From Candidatus Bathyarchaeota archaeon (lineage in GTDB: Archaea; Thermoproteota; Bathyarchaeia; TCS64), in contig QMXQ01000049.1 in NCBI GenBank assembly GCA_003662205.1, forward strand, positions 1 to 9,159: DNA of 9,159 nucleotides. The letters are read 5' to 3'. The notes beneath the pieces were generated by a model. It searched no databases and had not been told where the DNA came from. It was given only the letters and a program-made list of their open reading frames with translations. Shown here piece after piece: positions 1 to 4,632 of the stretch (the stretch's first letter is position 1; each line of letters begins with the position of its first letter). The position numbers and the translations under genes are program-made.

Positions 1-2
1 CC

Positions 3-10
3 CTTAAAAG
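3..10 (+). promoter_or_regulatory. Probable TATA box of the Cgi121 gene
   Basis: CTTAAAAG is centred about 25 nt before the ATG at 31, the spacing expected for an archaeal TATA box feeding a leaderless transcript. It lies at the window edge, so any BRE upstream cannot be checked. It also falls inside the open frame that continues to the left edge, so this is an inference from spacing and sequence only. Confidence 0.4.
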
Positions 11-30
11 GGACGCTTAGGGTGGACGGG

Positions 31-591
31 ATGGTCCGCACCGCCGGGATCAAGGGCTCCGACTGGTTCGTGTGCATAGGGGGGCTCAGCGGCGTCGCCG
101 TGGGCGACGTGGACCGCCTCCTGAACAGGGTTGGCGAGGCGGTCTCGCCTTGTCTCTTCCAGCTCTTCGACGCCGACCTCGTCGCGGGGTGGGAGCACCT
201 CTACTTCGCCGCCGTGAACGCGGTGAAGGCCTTCCAGTCGGGAACGGCCGTATCGAAGAGCCTCGCCATCGAGACCCTCCTCTACGCCTCCTGCCAGGAC
301 CAGATCGCGGAGGCATTCAGCATCCTGGGCATCTCCCCCGACACGGAGCAGGTCGCGCTCCTAGTGATGGCGGGCAGCCCCGAGGAAGCGGAGCAGGCGT
401 TTCACCAGGCTTCACGGCTCCTGGGGGTCGAGGACGACTCGGTCCTGGAGGTCGACGGTGAGAAGCTGGAGAGGCTAATGCGGGCCTACTCGGTCTCCGA
501 CCTCGCCTTGGAGGCCTTGGGCGGGCCGAGGAGGGAGGCCCTCGTCCGCCTGCTCATCGAGAGGGGCGCTCTCCTACCCGCCCGCAGGTAG
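31..591 (+). CDS. cgi121: KEOPS complex subunit Cgi121
   Basis: Subunit of the KEOPS complex (Kae1-Bud32-Cgi121-Pcc1), which transfers the threonylcarbamoyl group to A37 of ANN-decoding tRNAs to make t6A. In archaea Cgi121 binds Bud32 and helps recruit the tRNA. The 186-residue product matches the CGI-121/TPRKB family in length and pattern: an N-terminal strand region, FDADLVAGWEHLYFAAVNA at about residues 46-64, then AVSKSLAIETLLYASCQDQI at 73-92, then the GISPDTEQVALLVMAG strand at 100-115. I chose ATG 31 over the in-frame GTG at 22 because family members start only a few residues before the GIKG-like strand and because a TATA-like box sits about 25 nt upstream. The frame stays open to the window edge, so a longer start cannot be excluded. 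Its stop lies inside the 3' end of the convergent THUMP gene (18-nt overlap). TsaC/Sua5, which makes the KEOPS substrate, is 1.5 kb away. Confidence 0.88.
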   Translation: MVRTAGIKGSDWFVCIGGLSGVAVGDVDRLLNRVGEAVSPCLFQLFDADLVAGWEHLYFAAVNAVKAFQSGTAVSKSLAIETLLYASCQDQIAEAFSILGISPDTEQVALLVMAGSPEEAEQAFHQASRLLGVEDDSVLEVDGEKLERLMRAYSVSDLALEALGGPRREALVRLLIERGALLPARR

Positions 592-1113
592 TCGCGCCTT
601 CTCCTTCTGGATGTTCAGCAGCGCTTCGGGGCGGATGACGGAGACGCCGGTGTACCTGCCGACGATCTCTATGAGGACGACCCAGTCCGGGTGCTCCAGG
701 TCGACCCTCCGGTCGATACCGGCGGCGACGGCGTCGATGACCTCCCTGCTCCTCAGCCCCGTCCGCCGCTTCTCCACCGTGATCCTGAAGGACTCGTCGG
801 CTCCGATCCTCGGCGTCAGCCCGCGGGCCGCGTCCACTATCCTCTCGACCTCGGTGGGGACGACCACCTCGACGGGCAGGATCCGGAGGAGCACGCGGAA
901 AACCTCGGGGCTTCGCAGGAGCTCCTCTCTCAGCCGTTTCACGGCTTCGACGGGGTGGAGGGCAGCCCGTGCCAGTATGAGGCCGCGGACCGGGCCGCGG
1001 TCGACGACGGGCATCTCGTCCCCGACGACCCTCAGCAGCATCCAGAGCTCGCTGCATGCGGCGCTCTCATACCCCCGCTCGGAGGTGGCGATGAGGTTGA
1101 AGTCGGTGAACAC
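574..1113 (-). CDS. THUMP-domain RNA-binding protein, Tan1-like
   Basis: Archaeal THUMP protein of the Tan1 group (COG1818). In yeast, Tan1 is the tRNA-binding adaptor that lets the acetyltransferase Kre33/NAT10 form ac4C12 in tRNA-Ser and tRNA-Leu, and the archaeal proteins are presumed to act alike. The product is about 179 residues. An N-terminal FTDFNLIATSERGYE segment and a Cys/Glu-rich helix (SAACSELWMLL) are followed by a THUMP domain at about 65-165, with SFRITVEKRRTGLRSREVI (108-126), VDLEHPDWVVLIEIVG and YTGVSVI. An ATG at 1167 opens the same frame, but it lies upstream of the probable TATA box and would make this gene overlap the divergent DUF89 gene. The GTG at 1113 puts the start at FTDFNL, where homologues begin, 36 nt from the TATA box. 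The last 18 nt overlap Cgi121. The adaptor role is inferred from the family and no acetyltransferase gene is in the window. Confidence 0.8.
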   Translation of the reverse strand: MFTDFNLIATSERGYESAACSELWMLLRVVGDEMPVVDRGPVRGLILARAALHPVEAVKRLREELLRSPEVFRVLLRILPVEVVVPTEVERIVDAARGLTPRIGADESFRITVEKRRTGLRSREVIDAVAAGIDRRVDLEHPDWVVLIEIVGRYTGVSVIRPEALLNIQKEKARLPAGG

Positions 1114-1144
1114 GGCGTCCCCAGCGGAATAGTCCACCTCTAGG

Positions 1145-1154
1145 CTTTTATATT
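1145..1154. promoter_or_regulatory. Shared bidirectional TATA box
   Basis: CTTTTATATT on the plus strand reads AATATAAAAG on the minus strand, so each orientation offers a good archaeal TATA sequence. Its centre is about 36 nt from both the ATG of the DUF89 gene (1186, plus) and the GTG of the THUMP gene (1113, minus). It is the only AT-rich run in the 72-nt gap between the two starts, so both genes probably fire from it. Confidence 0.55.
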
Positions 1155-1159
1155 GTCTC

Positions 1160-1178
1160 TGCCTCATGCCTCTGAGGC
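1160..1178 (+). promoter_or_regulatory. TGCCTC repeat and palindrome ahead of DUF89
   Basis: Two copies of TGCCTC (1160-1165 and 1167-1172) are followed by GAGGC (1174-1178), giving the near-perfect palindrome GCCTCTGAGGC at 1168-1178. It lies between the TATA box and the ATG at 1186, around the predicted transcription start. GAGG at 1174-1177 is also a possible ribosome binding site with 8 nt spacing, and the 1160 copy could pair with it. The element could therefore be an operator or a weak hairpin in the leader. Confidence 0.35.
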
Positions 1179-1185
1179 TTCCTGC

Positions 1186-2073
1186 ATGAAGGTCGGCGCG
1201 CGCTGCGGCTACTGCCTCCTACACAGAGGCTACCAGGAGATCACGAGGGCGACGGACGACGAGGCCCTCCGCTTCGAAGCGGTCCAGCAGCTTCTAAGGC
1301 TCCTCGGCGACCGGTTCGGCCCTGACGCCGTCCCCTCCCACCTCGGCTCGGAGCGGGACAGGCTCATCAGACGGATCACTGGCTGCCACGACCCCTACGC
1401 GGGGATGAAGCGGAGGGCGAACGAGGAGGCGCTGAGGCTGTTGCCGCGGCTCGAGGCCCTGGTCGAGGCGCAGCCGCCGGCGGAGCGGCTCAGGGCGGCG
1501 TGTAGGATCGCGTGCATCGGCAACGTCATCGAGTACGACGTCCCCGGCCACAGCCACGACATCGACGAGGCCCTGGAGCGCGTCGAAGCCGAGGGGTTCC
1601 ACATCGACGACACCGACGGCTTCAGGGGGCTCCTCGGCCCCGGCGTCGAGGTGCTGCTGCTCACGGACAACGCCGGCGAGATCGCCTTCGACAGGCTGGT
1701 GGTCCGCGAGCTCCGCCGCCTGGGGTGCCGCGTCACGGTGGCCGTGAAGGGCGGCCCCAGCCTCAACGACGCCCTTATGGAGGACGCCGAGGCGGTGGGG
1801 ATGGTCGAGGAGGCGGACGAGGTGATCACCACGGGGACGGACGCCATCGGCGTCAACCTCGCCGAGGCCTCGGACGAGTTCAGAGACACATTCCACTCCG
1901 CCGACGCCATCGTCTCTAAGGGTATGGCGAACTGGGAGACCCTGACGGAGTACCCGGCCCTGTGCCCGACGCTCTTCCTGTTCCGGACGAAGTGCGAGCC
2001 GGTCGCCGCGTCGGTGGGCGCCCCCCTCCGGAGGAACGTCGCGAAGCTCGTCCCCGAGGGGTGGCGGCTCTAG
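1186..2073 (+). CDS. DUF89/ARMT1-like damage-control phosphatase
   Basis: Archaeal stand-alone DUF89 protein (COG1578 type), a metal-dependent phosphatase family thought to hydrolyse damaged or surplus phosphometabolites. The true substrate in archaea is unknown. The 295-residue product is full length. Visible family features are an N-terminal CxxC (C7-C10) in RCGYCLLHRGY, ERDRLIRRITGCHDPY near 57-71, GNVIEYDV (112-119), LLLTDNAGEIAFDRL (157-171) with probable metal ligands D161 and N162, VKGGPSLNDA (187-196), TTGTDAIGV and the SKGMANWETL loop (244-253). I took ATG 1186 rather than TTG 1153 because the conserved KVGxRCGYC start follows it directly and the TTG lies within the TATA box. The gene has its own promoter and its stop codon overlaps that of the convergent TsaC gene by 4 nt (CTAG). 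Confidence 0.85.
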   Translation: MKVGARCGYCLLHRGYQEITRATDDEALRFEAVQQLLRLLGDRFGPDAVPSHLGSERDRLIRRITGCHDPYAGMKRRANEEALRLLPRLEALVEAQPPAERLRAACRIACIGNVIEYDVPGHSHDIDEALERVEAEGFHIDDTDGFRGLLGPGVEVLLLTDNAGEIAFDRLVVRELRRLGCRVTVAVKGGPSLNDALMEDAEAVGMVEEADEVITTGTDAIGVNLAEASDEFRDTFHSADAIVSKGMANWETLTEYPALCPTLFLFRTKCEPVAASVGAPLRRNVAKLVPEGWRL

Positions 2074-2681
2074 ATCGACAGCGCCTCCCTGATCTGCTCC
2101 GCCGTTATCGGCCCCTGCCGCAGAATCCAGGCGTGATCCCCGCTCAGGTCGAGGACCGTGGAGGGTCGCGTCAGGGGCGCCGGCCCCCCATCCAGGATGA
2201 GGTCGACCTCGCCGCCGATCTGGTCGGCAGCCTCCTGGGCGGTGGCCGGCGGGGGCGCCCCCGACTTGTTGGCGCTCGTGCTGACGATGACGCCGCCCGA
2301 GAGCTCGGCAAGCCTCAGCGCGACGGGGTGGTCGGGGACGCGGACACCGAGGGTGGAGGCGCCGTGGGTCACCCAGATGGAGTACTCGATCGCCGCGGGG
2401 AGGACGAGCATCAGGGGGCCCGGCCAGAACCTGTCGGCGAGCTTCTCGGCCGCGGAGTTGAACCGCACGATGCGCCGGGCTGCCTCCTTGTCGGCGCAGG
2501 CCAGGGGCAGCGGCTTGTCCGCCCGTCCCTTGATCGTGCAGACCCGCTTGGCGGCGTCGATGTCGGCGGGGTGGCAGCCGAGGCCGTAGACCGTCTCCGT
2601 CGGGTAGATGACGACGCCCCCCATCCTGATGATGGCCGCCGCCCGCTTGATGGCGGCGTCCGTCGCCTGAAGGACCTCCAT
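2070..2681 (-). CDS. sua5: Threonylcarbamoyl-AMP synthase (YrdC/Sua5 family)
   Basis: Makes threonylcarbamoyl-AMP from threonine, bicarbonate and ATP, the first step of t6A synthesis, which KEOPS completes in archaea. The 203-residue protein is a single YrdC domain, the short TsaC-like form without the C-terminal Sua5 domain. Motifs in order are GGVVIYPTETVYGLG (21-35), KGRADKPLPL (51-60, with the K/R pair of the nucleotide site), FWPGPL (85-90), LGVRVPDHP (111-119), STSANKSG (134-141) and RPSTVLDL near 172-179. ATG 2681 is preceded by TAGAGGCGCG, a possible ribosome binding site, and by a TATA-like box 28 nt upstream. It converges on and overlaps the DUF89 gene by 4 nt. Cgi121 lies in the same neighbourhood, so two steps of one tRNA modification are encoded close together on opposite strands. 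Confidence 0.92.
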   Translation of the reverse strand: MEVLQATDAAIKRAAAIIRMGGVVIYPTETVYGLGCHPADIDAAKRVCTIKGRADKPLPLACADKEAARRIVRFNSAAEKLADRFWPGPLMLVLPAAIEYSIWVTHGASTLGVRVPDHPVALRLAELSGGVIVSTSANKSGAPPPATAQEAADQIGGEVDLILDGGPAPLTRPSTVLDLSGDHAWILRQGPITAEQIREALSI

Positions 2682-2684
2682 CGC

Positions 2685-2700
2685 GCCTCTATTCGAGGCA
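2685..2700 (-). promoter_or_regulatory. TGCCTC...GAGGC inverted repeat before sua5
   Basis: Read on the minus strand, TGCCTC (2700-2695), a 5-nt spacer GAATA and GAGGC (2689-2685) form a 5-bp inverted repeat ending 3 nt before the ATG. The second arm includes the likely ribosome binding site GAGG. The first arm begins 9 nt after the TATA centre. It may act as a DNA element, or as a small hairpin if the transcript starts early enough to contain it. Confidence 0.35.
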
Positions 2701-2705
2701 TGCGG

Positions 2706-2712
2706 ATTTAAG
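2706..2712 (-). promoter_or_regulatory. TATA box of sua5
   Basis: CTTAAAT on the minus strand is centred 28 nt before the ATG at 2681. This predicts a transcript starting at or within a few nt of the start codon. Confidence 0.5.
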
Positions 2713-2799
2713 GGTGGCGCCCTCGCTCAGGCCCGGGCCGGAGGGCTGGGGACTCTCGCGTTCCGCGCTCGGCAGGTGCTCGCGGGCACGGGGCAGCTT
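2713..2799. other. GC-rich spacer between two divergent promoters
   Basis: This interval separates the sua5 and amrS TATA boxes and holds no supported gene. It contains a 6-bp inverted repeat, GCCCTC (2719-2724) and GAGGGC (2741-2746), enclosing a 10-bp palindrome GGCCCGGGCC (2730-2739). I cannot assign a role. In such GC-rich sequence small palindromes arise easily by chance. Confidence 0.3.
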
Positions 2800-2806
2800 C
2801 ATAAAA
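2800..2806 (+). promoter_or_regulatory. TATA box of the radical SAM gene
   Basis: CATAAAA in an otherwise GC-rich spacer is centred 29 nt before the ATG at 2832, the spacing expected for a leaderless transcript. Confidence 0.5.
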
Positions 2807-2831
2807 CCGTCCGCCTATTTCCCAGGTGGGT

Positions 2832-3902
2832 ATGAGGTTCGAGGAGGCGCCGTCGGTCAGGGAGGCGCTCATCTACGAAGCCCTCCCGGACGGCTCCGTG
2901 CGGTGCGGGGTCTGCGAGCGAAGGTGCCGGGTCCCCGAGGGCGGCCGCGGGTTCTGCGGGTCGAGGCGGAACAGCGGGGGCAGGCTCTACACCCTGACCT
3001 ACGGCGATCTGAGCTCCATCAGTCTCAACCCCATCGAGAAGAAGCCCCTGTTCCACTACTGGCCGGGTTCGAGGGCTCTCTCCGCCGGCTCCTGGGGCTG
3101 CAACCTCCGCTGCATATACTGCCAGAACCACCCCCTCAGCATGGCGTCCGCCGACCCGGATAGGGCGAGGTACGTGAGCCCCGAGGGTTTCGTCGGCCTC
3201 GCGCTGGATCGCGGGGGTAGGGGTCTCTCCTTCACCTTCAACGAGGCGTCCTGCACCCTGCTTGAGTACGTGGTTGACTGCTTCCGGCTGGCGGCGGTGA
3301 GGGGGCTCTACTGTAACCTCAACACCAACGGCTACATGACCCCCGAGGCGCTGGAGGCGCTCGCGGCGGCGGGGCTCGACTCCATGTGCATCGACGTAAA
3401 GGGCGACGAGGAGTTCTACCGCCGCCTCTGCAACGGGGCGGACGTCGAGGTGGTCTGGAGGAACGCGGCGGAGGCGAAGAGGCGGGGCCTCCACGTCGAG
3501 GTGGTCAACCTCGTCATCCCGGGCGCCAACGACGGGGACGAGTGCATCGAGGAGATCATAACGAGGACGCGGGACGGCCTCGGCCGCGACACGCCCCTCC
3601 ACTTCACCAGGTTCTACCCCGCCTACAGGGCAGAGGAGTACGGCCTGAGCCGCGTCACGCCCGTCGAGACCCTGGAGAGGGCTCGGCTCCAAGCCTTGGA
3701 GGAGGGACTGAAGTATGTCTACGTTGGAAACGTCCCCGACCACGAGGGGGAGAACACCTTCTGCCCCAACTGCGGACAGCTGCTGATAGAACGCCGCGGC
3801 TTCGCCGTCCTGGGGTACTCGGTCACGGACGACGACAGATGCCCCGAGTGCGGCAGAGGCATACCCATCGTCGGCGAACCCACCCTCTTCGAGGCGCGTT
3901 GA
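2832..3902 (+). CDS. amrS: AmmeMemoRadiSam-type radical SAM enzyme
   Basis: Radical SAM protein of the AmrS family, related to pyruvate-formate-lyase activating enzymes, whose reaction is not established. The 356-residue product has an N-terminal Cys cluster (C25, C28, C32, C42) in RCGVCERRC...FCGSR, then LNPIEKKPLFHYWPGS (65-80), then the cluster-binding CNLRCIYCQN (C90, C94, C97), then the TFNEASCTLLEY loop, NTNGYMTPEAL, a SAM-barrel strand with IDVKG and a C-terminal zinc-ribbon-like pair of knuckles (CPNCG and CPECG). ATG 2832 is preferred over GTG 2826 because of its spacing from the TATA box. The usual FNEP-like motif reads FNEA here. The family is named for co-occurrence with MEMO and AMMECR1 proteins, and neither is in this window. 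It ends 39 nt from the convergent DUF488 gene. Confidence 0.88.
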   Translation: MRFEEAPSVREALIYEALPDGSVRCGVCERRCRVPEGGRGFCGSRRNSGGRLYTLTYGDLSSISLNPIEKKPLFHYWPGSRALSAGSWGCNLRCIYCQNHPLSMASADPDRARYVSPEGFVGLALDRGGRGLSFTFNEASCTLLEYVVDCFRLAAVRGLYCNLNTNGYMTPEALEALAAAGLDSMCIDVKGDEEFYRRLCNGADVEVVWRNAAEAKRRGLHVEVVNLVIPGANDGDECIEEIITRTRDGLGRDTPLHFTRFYPAYRAEEYGLSRVTPVETLERARLQALEEGLKYVYVGNVPDHEGENTFCPNCGQLLIERRGFAVLGYSVTDDDRCPECGRGIPIVGEPTLFEAR

Positions 3903-3941
3903 GGAAGGGCACGGCTTCACACGCGACGTTCACACTTGAGC

Positions 3942-4478
3942 TTATTCGCCTCCTTTCCTGAGAGGATAGGTAGGAACGCCGTCTTTGACGACCGCGAAGG
4001 AGGTCATCCGATGCCTTCGCGTCCTCCCCCTATCGACGATGTGGACGACCTCGACGCTCCGGGCCGCGAGGTGATCCGAGATGATCCTCCTGTGGCACCT
4101 CCAGTAGTGCTTCTCGGCGCACATCATCGCGGTCCTCCGGGTCCGGGCGATGCGCAGCAGAGCCTCCAGCCCCTCCTTGAACTCCTCGGAGAGGGCGTGG
4201 TCGGCGTAGTTCCTGAAGCCCTCGCTCCCCCATGCCTTGTTCGGCGACTCCTCGGCGAGGCCCTTCCGCCTGTAGCCCCCGAGGCTCTCCCCCAGCCAAG
4301 CATAGCCTATCCCCTCTCCGGCTAGAGCGCGCTCCAAGCTGTCGCGGTTGAAGTGGGGGCTGCGCCCCGAGGTCGGCCACCTCCTCACGTCGACTAGGAA
4401 CTCGACGCCGTGCTCCTTGAGGAGGGAGAGGAACTCCTCCAGGCTTCGGGTCGAGTGGCCCACAGTGTAGACCAGCAC
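3942..4478 (-). CDS. DUF488 family protein
   Basis: Full-length DUF488 protein of 178 residues. The family has no established function. Visible family motifs are the start VYTVGHSTRSLEEFLSLL (residues 3-20), LVDVRRWPTSGRSPHFN (28-44), YAWLGESLGGYRR (59-71), and C120-AEKHYWR-C128-H129-R130, the conserved Cys-Glu...Cys-His-Arg signature, followed by RIISDHL. The conserved DVR and CHR residues could form an active or metal site, but that is inference. The frame is open far upstream into the opposite aIF5B gene, so the start was set at GTG 4478, one residue before the conserved VYTVGHS strand. The ATG at 4491 is in another frame, and the in-frame ATG at 4511 lies inside the TATA-like box. It is convergent with the radical SAM gene and divergent from aIF5B. 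Confidence 0.83.
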   Translation of the reverse strand: MLVYTVGHSTRSLEEFLSLLKEHGVEFLVDVRRWPTSGRSPHFNRDSLERALAGEGIGYAWLGESLGGYRRKGLAEESPNKAWGSEGFRNYADHALSEEFKEGLEALLRIARTRRTAMMCAEKHYWRCHRRIISDHLAARSVEVVHIVDRGRTRRHRMTSFAVVKDGVPTYPLRKGGE

Positions 4479-4509
4479 GCCTATCCCACATGCTGAGAGG
4501 CAGCTACCC

Positions 4510-4517
4510 ATATATCT
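4510..4517 (-). promoter_or_regulatory. TATA box of the DUF488 gene
   Basis: AGATATAT on the minus strand is centred 35 nt before GTG 4478, giving a short leader. TGCCTC follows at 4502-4497 on the minus strand. A second AT run, GATATAC at 4543-4537 on the minus strand, is farther away and less likely. Confidence 0.45.
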
Positions 4518-4580
4518 GCACCGTGAAGCCGGAGAGGTATATCGTACGCTCGCAGACGTTTTCACCCTTCTCCCGAGCCG

Positions 4581-4599
4581 ATGCGAGGGAGGGTCGCAT
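4581..4599. promoter_or_regulatory. Inverted repeat abutting the aIF5B TATA box
   Basis: ATGCGA (4581-4586) and TCGCAT (4594-4599) form a perfect 6-bp inverted repeat around a 7-nt spacer. It ends 1 nt before the TATA box of the translation operon. A site here overlaps where BRE contacts are made and could bind an activator or repressor dimer. Function is inferred from position and symmetry only. Confidence 0.4.
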
Positions 4600-4600
4600 G

Positions 4601-4608
4601 ATATATTA
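4601..4608 (+). promoter_or_regulatory. TATA box of the aIF5B-eS6 operon
   Basis: ATATATTA is centred 28 nt before GTG 4633, which fits a leaderless operon mRNA. It is one of the clearest promoter elements in the window. Confidence 0.6.
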
Positions 4609-4632
4609 GCGACCGCGCAGTTTAGCTGGTGG

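Noticed and set aside
1114..1167. Longer THUMP protein starting at ATG 1167
   Set aside because: It would start upstream of its own probable TATA box and overlap the divergent promoter. The added residues do not resemble the family.
2799..3920. Long open frame antisense to the radical SAM gene
   Set aside because: It mirrors the GC-rich coding strand. Its translation is low-complexity and lacks any recognisable motif, while the sense frame is a clear AmrS protein.
4520..4600. Possible RNA gene in the aIF5B/DUF488 spacer
   Set aside because: There is no tRNA-like D, anticodon or T arm, and the hairpins present are explained as a promoter-linked inverted repeat.
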